64,000 nucleotides of DNA from WLWS01 sp965243105 (lineage in GTDB: Bacteria; Pseudomonadota; Gammaproteobacteria; Eutrophobiales; Eutrophobiaceae): NCBI GenBank assembly GCA_965243105.1, contig CBDEUC010000003.1, forward strand, positions 2,232,001 to 2,296,000, read 5' to 3'. A model generated the notes under the pieces. The model worked only from the letters and a program-made list of their open reading frames with translations, searched no databases and had not been told where the DNA came from. Shown here piece by piece: positions 50,815 through 61,292 of the stretch (position 1 is its first letter; the number at the start of each line of letters is the position of its first letter). Both the position numbers and the translations under genes were made by a program.

Positions 50815-53800
50815 TCAATGTCGAAGCGGCAGGGTGAACTTGAAGATTGAGCCTTGAGACAGGTTTCTTTCCACCCATATATCACCACCGTGCCGCTCAA
50901 CAATCTTCTTACATATGGCGAGACCGATACCGGTACCGCCGTACTCTCCCTTGCCATGAAGTCGTTTAAATATAACGAAAATCTTTTCGGCAAATTCTGG
51001 TGCTATCCCTATACCATTGTCACTCACGGACACTTCCAGTAGCCGGTTTTCCATTTCGCTACAGCTTATCCTGACATCCGGTGCGAAATCCTCACCGGAA
51101 TACTTGAGGGCATTTCCAACGAGATTTTGAAATAACTGCAGCAGTTGCTGCTTATCGCCCTTTATCGTGGGTAACTCCACCGAGGTCACTGAAGCGGACT
51201 TTTCAGCAATAGCTAATCGGAGATTATCCCTGGCATCCAGGAATACCTGGTTTAAATCAACATCCTCGTGGGGCTTGTCTTCTCTTCCCACGCGTGAGTA
51301 CATGAGCAGATCGTTTATGAGCTGCTGCATTCGCTTTGCTCCGTCAACCGAGTAACCTATATATTCCAACGCTTTCTCATCGAGTTGTTCAGAGTAACGC
51401 TTTGCCAGCAGATCGGTAAAACTTGCAACCATTCTGAGTGGTTCCTGTAAATCATGTGAAGCCACGTAGGCGAATTGTTCAAGCTCAGAATTAGACCGCT
51501 TCAGGTCTTCAGTGTATTGCTTCAGCGCCTGCTCAGCGTTCTTGCGCCCGGATATGTCTGTAAAAGTCCCCACCACCCGGTATATTTCCCCCTGGTCATT
51601 TGCTACGCTCAACGCGTTTTCTTCTACCCATGTTACTTTACCGTCCGGTGTCACGATCCTGTAGTCGGCGTTGATTTCTATAGGAGTACTTAATAATTCA
51701 CTCTTGAGGGATTCTAATAATGGTTGATCTTCGGGGTGAAAAAAATCAACCGCGTCCTTTACGGATAATTTCTCATCGCTATCGTGAGGCAGTTGAAACA
51801 TATCAACAAGCTTGGGTGAGGCCCATATACTGTCATTCTCAACATCCCAGTCGAATATACCCGCATTTGATGCCGATACCGCAAGGTCAAAACGTTCCTC
51901 ACTTTCAGAGAGTTTTCGCTGCGCTTCCACCTCACTAGTCCTGTCAAGCGCAAAACTTATCATCGAAATCACCTCACCATTTTCATCGGTAAGGCTCGAG
52001 TTAAACCACTCAACATGGAGTACATCACCACTTTTCGTATTGTTGCGATTTGTAATACCAGCCTTCACAGTCTCATCGCTAAGTATAGGTTTGAATACCT
52101 TTTCCTGGATACGTGAGAGGTCTTCCGCATAGATCATACCCAGTTCGACCGGGGTGTTTCCCAGTGCTTCGTCCCTTGTCCAGCCAAAGGTCTCCTCCGC
52201 GGTCTGATTCCATTGCACGATTTTTAAATTTTTATCAAATTCAATTACCGCAAGCGGTGTATTGGAGATGTGTGAATTTACGCGCTTTAATGCTGTGGTG
52301 ATATTTCGGTTGGCGCGCTTTCTTTCAAAAATGGGCGACAGCTGGCTGCTTACGTAGTGAAAGAGCTCGACAATGTCTGCATCAGGCTGAACATCGGTGC
52401 TTGAGAAGAATTCAAAAACAGCGGCGATCTCGTTTGAGATCATAACCGGGAATCCAACCCCGGCCCGGAGACCACATTCATCGGCGACCTTTTTCCTTGG
52501 AAAAGAGTCCTTGGTCGCCGCTGAATCTATCCAGACTGTTTTCCTGTCCTGGTAGATAATTCCTGGTAAGCCGGTTCCCTCGGAATATTCGAGATCCCTG
52601 GTTGCGAGGTAAAAGTCCCTGTAACGGACTTCGTCCTTTAGATAAAAAAGCTTGGACGACTTGAGACGTGTTCCTGATTCACCGTGCTCGTCAACAATAT
52701 AAATATGGCCAACTTCCCAGTTCATGTAATTACCGATCGTATCCAGGCAATTTTGCATTGCCTCTTCCGGCTCATCGGACTGGTTAACCTGCACGGCAAT
52801 ACGCTGTAGTAATTCCAGTTTTCGAGCCTGGGCAAGCTGCTCCTCTTCCTGTTCTTTTCTTTCGGTGATATCTACAGATATTGTGCCGGTACAAAGCAAG
52901 TCACCGTTTTCATCAATTATAGGAAATACCGTGCTAAGTACCACGCGTCCTGTGTCCTTGTGGTATCGCTCGCTCGTAATCTCCTTGAGAGCCTTCATGA
53001 CTTCAACTTCCACATCCTCGATGGAAGCGGCGAGTTCGTCACTGACAAATTCACCGACCCGCTTGCCTATCATGTCTTCACGAGTAGTGCCGAGTAACTC
53101 TGCCACCGCATTGTTACCGAGCAGGTAACGGTGCCCTGTATCTTTCAGGGTTATATACCCGGGGCTATGTTCAAGGTAGGCAGTAAACTGGGAGCTAAGA
53201 TTGCTCAGCCGGTTTTCAGCCAGCCTTTGCTCAGTGATGTCCCTAATCTGGCAGGCAAAGTATTTAGGGATGCCGGATTCGTCGTCGACACGCGACACAT
53301 CGAGTAATACACGAATGATTTCACCATTTTTGCAGACGTAATTTTTTTCGTCACTGAAGTTGTCAATTTCTTTCGTCAGGAGTCTGTTGATATAGCCAAG
53401 GTCTTTTTCAACCTCTTCATCCTTCGTGATCTTGCTGAAACTCGTATACAGCAACTCGTCCTGGGTATATCCCAGCATTCTGCAAAAGGCATCGTTTAAC
53501 CTGATCCAGTTACCCTCGGGGTCAGCAAGGGCGATACCCAGTGGTGCATGGTCCACCAACACGCGATTGAGACTGGTTGCTTCGTAAAGTTTTCTTTCTT
53601 CCTCTTTTTTCTCGGTGACATCAAGGGATATCGTGCCAATGGATGTTGTTTCCTTATCCTCTCCGAGAATTGGAAAGATCAAGGACTGAAAGATTTTTTC
53701 CTGCCCTTCAATCATGCGCGTCCATTCCTCGGACATGGCATTGCCGCTTTGAAGCACCCTGGTATCAATGTTCCAGTCAATATTCCTGTCTGTTATTTCA

Positions 53801-54753
53801 AAAAGATCTTCATGACGCTTGCCAAGAATGTCGTTTTCATCGAATTGAAAGAGATCCAGGGCATGCTGGTTTACCCGGGTATATTCGAGGTTTGAATTTT
53901 TCATTGAAACCATGCCGGGAATGTTTTCAATGAAGGAATTTAATTCAACTTCCCTTTGCTTTTGTGCCTGCTCTGCTCGAACACGCTCTTCGATATTCAT
54001 GATTTGCCCGATAAAAAATTCGGCATTGCCATCATCATCATAAACTGCAGAGCAGTGGATATTTATCCATACAAAATGCCCGTCCCTGTGACGATAACGC
54101 TTGTTGTAATTGCCAACATTAACTTCACGGCTGGCAAGTTTACGTATTATGTCCTCGTCCTTTGCCCTGTCTTCCTCGTGGGTAATTTCATAGAGATCTG
54201 CCGATATCAATTCTTCCCTGGTGTATCCCAGCATTTCACAAAGCGCCGCGTTCACACGAAGCCAGTTTCCCTGATTATCTACCAGGGCAATTCCAATCGG
54301 CGCATCATCCACCATGATGCGATCAAGCTTGGAATAGTGCTGCAGTTTCTCCTCGGTGATCTTGCGTTCGGTCTGGTCGATGATGGATGCAAGAACGTGA
54401 AGCCTGCCGCCGGAATATACCGGGTTAAGGGCAATCTCCACGGGAAATTCAGAACCGTCTTTTCTCAGTCCTGCCAGGGAGGAATTCTCACTTCCCATTT
54501 TCCTGGCACTGGGATTTTTAAAGTAAGCCTCGAGCTGTCCTGAATGATGCAGGCGGTAAGACTCCGGGACTAGCTTGTGAATGGGTTCACCGATAAGTTC
54601 ACGGGGCTTGTAACCAAAAATTTCCTCGACCTTGGCATTGATCAGTACAACCAGGCCGCTGTCATCCACCAGCACCATGCCAGTGGGTGATGCGTTCACC
54701 GCTACTTCAAAGAGATTATCCATGCGTAGCTCTCGCGCTACTGAACTCGTCAT
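50815..54753 (-). CDS. Sensor histidine kinase with seven PAS domains and one GAF domain
   Basis: The 1312-aa protein is soluble, with no transmembrane helix. PAS domains lie at about 11-133, 145-262, 272-385, 394-510 and 520-640. GAF is at about 655-835 (DEPEEAMQNCLDTIGNYMNWEVGHIYIVDEHG). Two more PAS domains follow at about 840-965 and 970-1090. HisKA (about 1095-1170) has the phosphorylated His in FAYVASHDLQEPLRMVAS. HATPase has QNLVGNALKYSG, DNGIGI and GGTGIGLAICKKIV. PAS domains 1, 2, 4 and 5 resemble one another (APIGIALVDNQGNW; APLGIALADPEGNW), suggesting internal duplication. Ligands are unknown. Confidence 0.93.
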   Translation of the reverse strand: MTSSVARELRMDNLFEVAVNASPTGMVLVDDSGLVVLINAKVEEIFGYKPRELIGEPIHKLVPESYRLHHSGQLEAYFKNPSARKMGSENSSLAGLRKDGSEFPVEIALNPVYSGGRLHVLASIIDQTERKITEEKLQHYSKLDRIMVDDAPIGIALVDNQGNWLRVNAALCEMLGYTREELISADLYEITHEEDRAKDEDIIRKLASREVNVGNYNKRYRHRDGHFVWINIHCSAVYDDDGNAEFFIGQIMNIEERVRAEQAQKQREVELNSFIENIPGMVSMKNSNLEYTRVNQHALDLFQFDENDILGKRHEDLFEITDRNIDWNIDTRVLQSGNAMSEEWTRMIEGQEKIFQSLIFPILGEDKETTSIGTISLDVTEKKEEERKLYEATSLNRVLVDHAPLGIALADPEGNWIRLNDAFCRMLGYTQDELLYTSFSKITKDEEVEKDLGYINRLLTKEIDNFSDEKNYVCKNGEIIRVLLDVSRVDDESGIPKYFACQIRDITEQRLAENRLSNLSSQFTAYLEHSPGYITLKDTGHRYLLGNNAVAELLGTTREDMIGKRVGEFVSDELAASIEDVEVEVMKALKEITSERYHKDTGRVVLSTVFPIIDENGDLLCTGTISVDITERKEQEEEQLAQARKLELLQRIAVQVNQSDEPEEAMQNCLDTIGNYMNWEVGHIYIVDEHGESGTRLKSSKLFYLKDEVRYRDFYLATRDLEYSEGTGLPGIIYQDRKTVWIDSAATKDSFPRKKVADECGLRAGVGFPVMISNEIAAVFEFFSSTDVQPDADIVELFHYVSSQLSPIFERKRANRNITTALKRVNSHISNTPLAVIEFDKNLKIVQWNQTAEETFGWTRDEALGNTPVELGMIYAEDLSRIQEKVFKPILSDETVKAGITNRNNTKSGDVLHVEWFNSSLTDENGEVISMISFALDRTSEVEAQRKLSESEERFDLAVSASNAGIFDWDVENDSIWASPKLVDMFQLPHDSDEKLSVKDAVDFFHPEDQPLLESLKSELLSTPIEINADYRIVTPDGKVTWVEENALSVANDQGEIYRVVGTFTDISGRKNAEQALKQYTEDLKRSNSELEQFAYVASHDLQEPLRMVASFTDLLAKRYSEQLDEKALEYIGYSVDGAKRMQQLINDLLMYSRVGREDKPHEDVDLNQVFLDARDNLRLAIAEKSASVTSVELPTIKGDKQQLLQLFQNLVGNALKYSGEDFAPDVRISCSEMENRLLEVSVSDNGIGIAPEFAEKIFVIFKRLHGKGEYGGTGIGLAICKKIVERHGGDIWVERNLSQGSIFKFTLPLRH

Positions 54754-55452
54754 TCAAGCCGCTCCGGTCATTGTCCGCCTGCTCTGCAATTCAACAAGGA
54801 TGGAACCTAGTCTACACATCCTTTGATTGCGCCTCAGAAATGAGGTTGTCTCTACCCTGTTTGAAGGAGCCAGGATCCCTGGCTTCTCCTTGACCTGTCC
54901 TTCATTCGTTATATAGCGACTCTATTTCTGCAAGCTTGATGCCAGCTCAAGTCAACACCGAGTTAAATCTTGCCGGGACCTCTCCTGGTGCTACCTGGCG
55001 TGGTGTTGGACGAAGGAGCTAAGGTGCTGGATTTAAAACACATTCAGCGGAAACACGACTCACTTTTTCAGCAAGTTTGGCACTGGGCTTATCACGCGAA
55101 GCAGCGCCGGCGCCGAAGGCCGGGTGTCCTGATGTTTGACGGAGTGTCAGAATCCAGCAATGGCATGGCGGCCATACGATTGTTGTTCGATTGTCAGTCA
55201 CAGGTCCGATGATGCCGTGTGATGATTGTATTCCATCGACAAAATTTAAATTGCATCAATAAAATAAAAGTATAAAAAGAAAGTAAGTATTCACTAATAA
55301 AGAACATTCTCTGGTATTCGAGGAGTGCACTGTGCCCTGGAGTCTCACGGCCGATTGGCAGCAGGCACTTTTGGGGACAATTTTGATTTGATACCCCAGC
55401 TGCGCTAGCGTATTGCGTTTTTTAAAGCCTGTAGTGCTCGGGACATTTTAAC
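54754..55452. other. Intergenic region between histidine kinase and acyl-CoA ligase
   Basis: About 700 bp with no convincing gene. Short frames here are not preferred by any composition I can see. It should hold the divergent promoters of both neighbours. A hairpin at 54864-54891 pairs AAGGAG with CTCCTT and CCAGG with CCTGG, with a 3-nt bulge. An AT-rich tract fills about 55230-55310. A GTG mini-ORF with an AGGAG site (55332-55391) is discussed in the findings. Confidence 0.6.
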
Positions 55453-57015
55453 TTGCCATATTCAAACACGCTGGCCGCCATGCTGGCCCAAAACGCGGAA
55501 AAGCGACCCGACAGCGTCGCCATATACTGCGACGGCCGGCAGTACACATTTAAGGAACACCATGACAATGCCCGGCTCCTCGCCGTGGCTCTAAAGGGGC
55601 TTGGGTGTCAGGAGGGTGATCGCGTGGCAATCATGTCCAGGAACAGCGTTGAGTACCTGGAGCTTTATGCCGCCTGTGCACTGGCGGGCATTATCATGGT
55701 GCCGGTAAATTTTCGCCTGTCTGATGCGGAAGTCGGCTGGATTTGTGAAAACACCCAGCCTCGGGTGGTGTTCTACACACCTGAATACCAGCAGACCAGG
55801 AATTTCCTTTCGCAAGGGCACCAGTATATTCGTAATTTTATCTGTATTGATGAAGCACCGGGCACCGATACCCGCTTTGCCGAGCTCAGGAATGCAGCGC
55901 CGGGTTACCAACTGGATTATCGAGCGAAAGAACGGGATGCGGCCTGTATCGTTCACACGAGCGGTACCACGGGAAAGGCCAAGGGCGCGGTGCTTGGGCA
56001 GGGTGGCCTGTTCGCCGTAGCCAACGCCATTGCGTCAGATGCTGCAATCGAAGAGACAGATGTTGGCCTGGTGATGCAGCCACTGTTTCATGTTGGCGCG
56101 AGATTTCTCCAGTTGGCTCATCATGCAAGAGGCGCAGCTATCCGGCTTGAATCAGCTTTTGAACCGGCCACTGTCTGGAAAATACTCGCAGAAAAGCAGG
56201 TTACCACTATCCAGCTGGTACCCACGATGCTGGCCATCCTGCTGGAGCAATACAGCGACGACTATCCGCAAACTTCCCTGAAGACGATTTTTTATTCCAC
56301 GGCGCCTATTGCCAACGAATTACTCCGAAAAGGCCTGTCGGTGTTTGGACAGGTCTTCCTGCAGCAATACGGTTCGACGGAGGCGGGACAGGTCACCTCG
56401 CTGGCAAAATCCCTGCACCTGGCCGAAGGAAATGAACAGGAGCAGGCCTGGTTACAGTCAGCCGGGCAGGTAAACCAGGGTGTAAATGTTCAAATTATCG
56501 ACGCCAATGACAGGCCGGTGGTGGCGGGAGAAATCGGAGAGATATGTGTAAAAAACCCCTGGTTGTTTCTTGGTTACTGGAACAACAAAGAAGCGACGAA
56601 GGCTGCCTTGACTAAAGAGTATCTGCACATGGGTGACATGGGATATCTTGATGAGCAGGGATTTCTTTTTATCGTTGACAGGAAAAAGGACATGATTATT
56701 TCCGGGGGCGAAAACATTTATCCGAGAGAAGTCGAATTGGCCCTGGAAATTCACCCTGCCGTTTCAGAAGTGGCGGTTATTGGTATACCCGACCCACGCT
56801 GGGGGGAGAGCGTGTTGGCAGTGGTCGTACGCAAGGAAAGGGCAGCAGTGAGCGAAAGCGAACTGGTCGCCCATTGCCAGGCGCATATCGCCAGCTATAA
56901 AAAACCCAGGAAAGTGCAATTTGTTGATGCGTTACCACGCAATAGCATGGGAAAGGTGGACAAGCCGGCAATCAGGGCACCATGGTGGAGCCATCGGCCC
57001 GGCCAGCTGGTGTAA
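55453..57015 (+). CDS. AMP-forming acyl-CoA ligase
   Basis: The 520-aa enzyme adenylates a carboxylic acid and then transfers it to CoA. The P-loop-like motif is CIVHTSGTTGKAKGA; the A5 motif YGSTEAGQ, the hinge RKKDMIISGGENIYPREVE and the catalytic Lys in RNSMGKVDKPAIR are intact. The start is TTG at 55453. It resembles fatty-acid or aryl-acid ligases, and the chain length cannot be given. No fatty-acid oxidation gene is next to it. Confidence 0.88.
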   Translation: MPYSNTLAAMLAQNAEKRPDSVAIYCDGRQYTFKEHHDNARLLAVALKGLGCQEGDRVAIMSRNSVEYLELYAACALAGIIMVPVNFRLSDAEVGWICENTQPRVVFYTPEYQQTRNFLSQGHQYIRNFICIDEAPGTDTRFAELRNAAPGYQLDYRAKERDAACIVHTSGTTGKAKGAVLGQGGLFAVANAIASDAAIEETDVGLVMQPLFHVGARFLQLAHHARGAAIRLESAFEPATVWKILAEKQVTTIQLVPTMLAILLEQYSDDYPQTSLKTIFYSTAPIANELLRKGLSVFGQVFLQQYGSTEAGQVTSLAKSLHLAEGNEQEQAWLQSAGQVNQGVNVQIIDANDRPVVAGEIGEICVKNPWLFLGYWNNKEATKAALTKEYLHMGDMGYLDEQGFLFIVDRKKDMIISGGENIYPREVELALEIHPAVSEVAVIGIPDPRWGESVLAVVVRKERAAVSESELVAHCQAHIASYKKPRKVQFVDALPRNSMGKVDKPAIRAPWWSHRPGQLV

Positions 57016-57041
57016 GTCCGGGGCAGTCTAGCACGACTCAA

Positions 57042-58721
57042 TTATTCGTCAGTGACACAGCCCTCGGAAGCGGGTTTTACATTTTTGATGTACTTGTAAA
57101 GCGTTCCGCGAGAAGCCTTGTAGGCCGGCATTCGCCAGTCATCCTGCCTTTGCTGCATTTCTTCGTCAGTCAGATCCACGGTAATGACGTTATTGACAGC
57201 GTTAATGGTTATCCTGTCACCATCCTTTATGAGTCCGATTGGTCCACCTTCCTGTGCTTCCGGTGTGACGTGACCAATAATAAAACCATGGGAGCCACCT
57301 GAAAAACGACCATCGGTGATCATGGCAACATCACCGCCAAGACCTGCACCCATGATAGCGGAGGTCGGCGTCAGCATTTCCGGCATCCCGGGGCCGCCCT
57401 TTGGGCCTTCAAAGCGAATAACCACGGCATCGCCTTTTTTTATCTGGTCTTGTTCCAGGCCCGCCAGCATGTCTTCCTCTGAATCGAATACCCGTGCGGG
57501 GCCGGTAAAATGCTCACCTTCCTTGCCGGTAATCTTTGCAACCGCACCGGCGGGAGCAAGATTACCCTTGAGGATCCTGATATGCCCACTGTCTTTGATC
57601 GGTTTATCCATTGGCTTGATAATATCCTGCCCCTCGGCCAGCCCCGGCAGTTCGGCCAGGTTCTCCGCTATGGTTTTACCGGTGACGCTCATGCAGCTGC
57701 CATCTATCAATCCTTCTTCAAGGAGATACTTCATCACCGCAGGTATGCCGCCAATATTGTGCACATCTTCCATCACGTACTGACCGCTTGGTTTGAGGTC
57801 AGCGATAAATGGAATACGGTCACTCACCGCCTGGAAGTCATCGAGTGTTAATTCGACGTCGACGGCACGCGCCATGGCAATCAGGTGCAATACCGCGTTG
57901 GTTGAACCACCAAGCGCAGTAATTAACACCATGGCGTTTTCAAATGCCTGGCGGGTCATTATGTCCCGCGGCTTCAGGTCCATTTCCAGCAGTGTACGTA
58001 TGGCTGCACCGGCACGAACACATTCCTCCAGTTTGCCAGGATCGGTTGCCGGTGTTGATGAAGAGTAGGGTAGTGACATACCCATGGCCTCTATGGCGGA
58101 AGCCATGGTATTGGCTGTATACATGCCACCACATGCGCCTGCCCCGGGGCAGGCATTCTTAATCACGAAACTTCGTTGTTCCTCTGTGATACTGCCACTG
58201 ATGAATTCACCATAGGCCTGGAACGCGGAAATAATATCGAGCTTCTTTTCGCCCTGGTATCCAGGCTTGATTGTTCCTCCGTAGATCATGAGCGAAGGAC
58301 GATTGAGGCGAGCCATTGCCATAACGCAACCGGGCATGTTCTTGTCGCAGCCGGGAATCGAAATATTGGCGTCATACCACTGTGCAGCCATGACAGTTTC
58401 AATGGAGTCAGCAATCAGGTCCCTTGACTGCAGGGAATAGCTCATTCCGTCGGTGCCGTTTGAAATTCCATCACTCACACCGATGGTGTTAAAGCGCATT
58501 GCAACCAGGCCAGCTTCAATCACCCCTTCCCTGGTTTTTGCCGCGAGATCATTCAAGTGCATATTGCAGGTATTCCCCTCGTACCAAACGCTGGAAATTC
58601 CTACCTGTGCCTTGTCCATATCCGCTTCTGTGAGTCCAGTACCGTACAACATCGCCTGGGAGCCACCCCTGGATTTAAGTTGCGTTATTTCGGAGCTATA
58701 ACGGTTGAGTTTTTCTGTCAT
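57042..58721 (-). CDS. ilvD: Dihydroxy-acid dehydratase
   Basis: IlvD dehydrates dihydroxy acids to the keto acids of valine, isoleucine and leucine. At 559 aa it is of the shorter type, not the 616-aa E. coli form. The Fe-S and Mg ligands are in VWYEGNTCNMHLND, IPGCDKNMPGCVMA and CPGAGACGGMYTANTM. The shorter type usually carries a 2Fe-2S cluster, but the cluster cannot be settled from sequence alone. It is transcribed alone. Confidence 0.96.
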   Translation of the reverse strand: MTEKLNRYSSEITQLKSRGGSQAMLYGTGLTEADMDKAQVGISSVWYEGNTCNMHLNDLAAKTREGVIEAGLVAMRFNTIGVSDGISNGTDGMSYSLQSRDLIADSIETVMAAQWYDANISIPGCDKNMPGCVMAMARLNRPSLMIYGGTIKPGYQGEKKLDIISAFQAYGEFISGSITEEQRSFVIKNACPGAGACGGMYTANTMASAIEAMGMSLPYSSSTPATDPGKLEECVRAGAAIRTLLEMDLKPRDIMTRQAFENAMVLITALGGSTNAVLHLIAMARAVDVELTLDDFQAVSDRIPFIADLKPSGQYVMEDVHNIGGIPAVMKYLLEEGLIDGSCMSVTGKTIAENLAELPGLAEGQDIIKPMDKPIKDSGHIRILKGNLAPAGAVAKITGKEGEHFTGPARVFDSEEDMLAGLEQDQIKKGDAVVIRFEGPKGGPGMPEMLTPTSAIMGAGLGGDVAMITDGRFSGGSHGFIIGHVTPEAQEGGPIGLIKDGDRITINAVNNVITVDLTDEEMQQRQDDWRMPAYKASRGTLYKYIKNVKPASEGCVTDE

Positions 58722-58816
58722 TTGTCTTCCACAAAATATTGTTTATCACGGTATTAACCGGGTGAGGTAGAATACATGAGAGAGGCCAATTTTTCAGGCT
58801 AAAAATTGTAATAGAG

Positions 58817-59986
58817 ATGAGCATAAACAGCCCACAGTTCATGGAAGCATTTGCACAGCTGGTAGCATTGCCATCTGTGAGCAGCGTTGATCCGGATTTC
58901 AACCAGAGTAACCGCGGAGTGATAGAACTTCTCGCCAACTGGTTTGAAGACCTTGGATTCAGTTGCGAGCTTCAGCTCGTCTCCTCGAATCCCGACAAGC
59001 TCAACCTGATCGCATGTTATGGGAAGGGAGATGGTGGACTTGTGCTGTCCGGCCACACTGACACCGTACCTTTTGACGAGGGGCTGTGGCAGCAGGACCC
59101 GTTCTCCCTGAAAGAGGTGGACAATCGTCTCTATGGCCTCGGTAGTACGGACATGAAAAGCTTTTTCCCGGTGATACTTGCTACGCTGGAGAAAATCGAA
59201 CTGGCAAAGCTCAATCGACCCCTGGTTGTTCTTGCTACAAGTGACGAAGAAAGCACCATGGCTGGCGCAAAAGCGCTGCAGGCATGCGGGAGGAAATTTG
59301 GTCGGCATGCCCTGATTGGAGAACCAACTGGCCTGCAACCCATTCGCATGCACAAGGGCATGATGGTTGAGTCAATCAGGTTGCTTGGCCAGTCGGGACA
59401 TTCAAGCAACCCCTTCCTGGGCAATAATGCACTTGAAGGTATGCACGAGGTCATTGCCGGGTTAATTAAATTGCGCAGGGAATTGCAGGACAAAAATCAC
59501 AATCCTGATTTTGAAATACCTTATCCCACCATGAACCTTGCCAGCATTCACGGGGGGGATAACGCAAACCGAATTTGTGGAGACTGTGAATTAACAATTG
59601 ATATGCGACTCATGCCAGGCATGGATATTGACGAGAGCAGGGCGTCCATCAGGCGTAGTGTCATGCAGTCTGTAGATGGACGTGGGCTCACCGTGGAATT
59701 TGACCCGGTCTTCAGTGGAATGCCCGCCATGCAAACTGAGCGCGACGCAGAGATTGTGCGATTGGCGGAGAAATTGACTGGAAATGAAAGTACCTCGGTT
59801 GCATTTGGTACCGAAGCTCCTTATTTTAATTCCATGGGGATGGAAACGCTTATTCTTGGGCCTGGCGACATCGACCAGGCACACCAGGCCAACGAATACC
59901 TGGAAACAAAAAGGATTGAACCGATGATCGACATTCTCAGGCAGGTAATTGAGAACTTTTGTATTGTGAACGAAGAATATGACTGA
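58817..59986 (+). CDS. argE: Acetylornithine deacetylase
   Basis: ArgE removes acetate from N-acetylornithine in arginine synthesis. The 389-aa protein is a zinc metallopeptidase-like M20 enzyme with metal ligands in VLSGHTDTVPFD, GLGSTDMKSF, TSDEESTMAGAK, IGEPTGLQPIRMHKG and the C-terminal FGTEAPYFN. The start context matches the family. It overlaps argA by 8 nt, so the two are co-translated. Having argE with argA implies the linear pathway rather than recycling by ArgJ. Confidence 0.94.
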   Translation: MSINSPQFMEAFAQLVALPSVSSVDPDFNQSNRGVIELLANWFEDLGFSCELQLVSSNPDKLNLIACYGKGDGGLVLSGHTDTVPFDEGLWQQDPFSLKEVDNRLYGLGSTDMKSFFPVILATLEKIELAKLNRPLVVLATSDEESTMAGAKALQACGRKFGRHALIGEPTGLQPIRMHKGMMVESIRLLGQSGHSSNPFLGNNALEGMHEVIAGLIKLRRELQDKNHNPDFEIPYPTMNLASIHGGDNANRICGDCELTIDMRLMPGMDIDESRASIRRSVMQSVDGRGLTVEFDPVFSGMPAMQTERDAEIVRLAEKLTGNESTSVAFGTEAPYFNSMGMETLILGPGDIDQAHQANEYLETKRIEPMIDILRQVIENFCIVNEEYD

Positions 59987-61292
59987 GGTAGATTCAAACT
60001 TTGTAGACTGGTTTCGCTCAACTGCCCCCTATATCAGGGTGCACAGGGGCAAAACTTTTGTCATCCAGTTCGATGACAAGCTTGTCTATGGCGACTGCTT
60101 TACCGATTTTGTTCACGACCTGGCATTATTAAATGGCCTGGGTATAAATCTCGTCCTGGTGTTCGGTGCGCGTGAGTCAATTGAGAGCTGGTTAAGGGAA
60201 AACAACGAGCCTTCCAACTTTCACGATGACCTGCGCATTACCAATGCTGAAACCATGGACCTGGTCAAGAGTGCGGCAGGTAAGTTACGTTTTGAAATCG
60301 AGTCCCGGCTTTCGATGGGACTGGGCAATACGCCGATGTCCAATGCAGAATTGATAGTAAGTTCCGGCAATTTTGTTCGCGCTCGACCTGCAGGCATCGT
60401 CAATGGAATTGACTACCAGTTCACCGGTAAGGTTCGCAGTATTGATGGTGATGCCATTGAGTCCAAGCTGGCCCGGGAGGAAATTATCCTGCTTCCACCA
60501 CTCGGATATTCCGTGACGGGTGAAACCTACAACATGAACGCCATCAACCTGGCCTCGGATGTGGCGGTCGAACTGCAGGCAGACAAGCTTATTTACCTGG
60601 TCCATGGTGACGGTTTGCTGGACCAGGACGACGCCGTGATCAGGCAACTTGTACAGGCAGAGGCTGAAACAATGCTTGCCGAGGGCAAGCTTGAAAATAA
60701 TCTGCATGCCAGGGCCGGCCTCGCGGCCTGTGGTAAAGGCGTGCCGAGGGTGCAGTACATCGACGCTGATACAAGTGGTTCGCTTCTGCAGGAGCTTTTC
60801 ACCCGGGATGGTGTGGGTACGATGATTAGCGCAACATCCTACGATGAGATAAGGGGTGCAAGCGTCGATGATATTGCCGCGATACTTGATCTCATTGAAC
60901 CTCTTGAAAGACAGGGAGTGCTGGTTGAGCGTTCACGGGAGAAGCTGGAGCTTGAGATTGAACACTTTACCTTGCTGCTGCGGGATAATGTAATCATAGG
61001 GTGTGCTGCCCTTTATCCGTTTATGGATGAGAAGTCGGTCGAACTGGCATGTTTCGCAATACACCCGGAATACCATGGACTTGGAATGGGAGTACAACTG
61101 CTGGAGCTGATGGAAAAAACCGCTGCGGATGCAGGAATGCAAAACCTGTTTGTATTAACCACCCAGGCAGAGCACTGGTTTCTTGAAAACGGCTTCACAG
61201 AATGTGAACTGGAAGACCTGCCGGTGGAAAAAAAGCAGCTTTACAATTACCAGAGGAAATCCAGGGTCCTTACCCGTTCCATCGGGTCCTAG
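59979..61292 (+). CDS. argA: N-acetylglutamate synthase
   Basis: ArgA acetylates glutamate, the first step of arginine synthesis. The 437-aa protein has the amino acid kinase-like domain (about 1-285; FVIQFDDKLVYGDCFTDFVHDLALLNGLGINLVLVFGA), where arginine usually inhibits. A GNAT acetyltransferase domain (about 290-437; CFAIHPEYHGLGMGVQLLELM) follows. This bifunctional layout is the normal proteobacterial ArgA. It overlaps argE by 8 nt and clpA by 4 nt at its 3' end. Confidence 0.95.
   Translation: MTEVDSNFVDWFRSTAPYIRVHRGKTFVIQFDDKLVYGDCFTDFVHDLALLNGLGINLVLVFGARESIESWLRENNEPSNFHDDLRITNAETMDLVKSAAGKLRFEIESRLSMGLGNTPMSNAELIVSSGNFVRARPAGIVNGIDYQFTGKVRSIDGDAIESKLAREEIILLPPLGYSVTGETYNMNAINLASDVAVELQADKLIYLVHGDGLLDQDDAVIRQLVQAEAETMLAEGKLENNLHARAGLAACGKGVPRVQYIDADTSGSLLQELFTRDGVGTMISATSYDEIRGASVDDIAAILDLIEPLERQGVLVERSREKLELEIEHFTLLLRDNVIIGCAALYPFMDEKSVELACFAIHPEYHGLGMGVQLLELMEKTAADAGMQNLFVLTTQAEHWFLENGFTECELEDLPVEKKQLYNYQRKSRVLTRSIGS

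Noticed and set aside
54970..55212. 80-codon plus-strand frame in the kinase/acyl-CoA ligase gap
   Set aside because: Composition is dominated by Arg runs and no family or ribosome site supports it.
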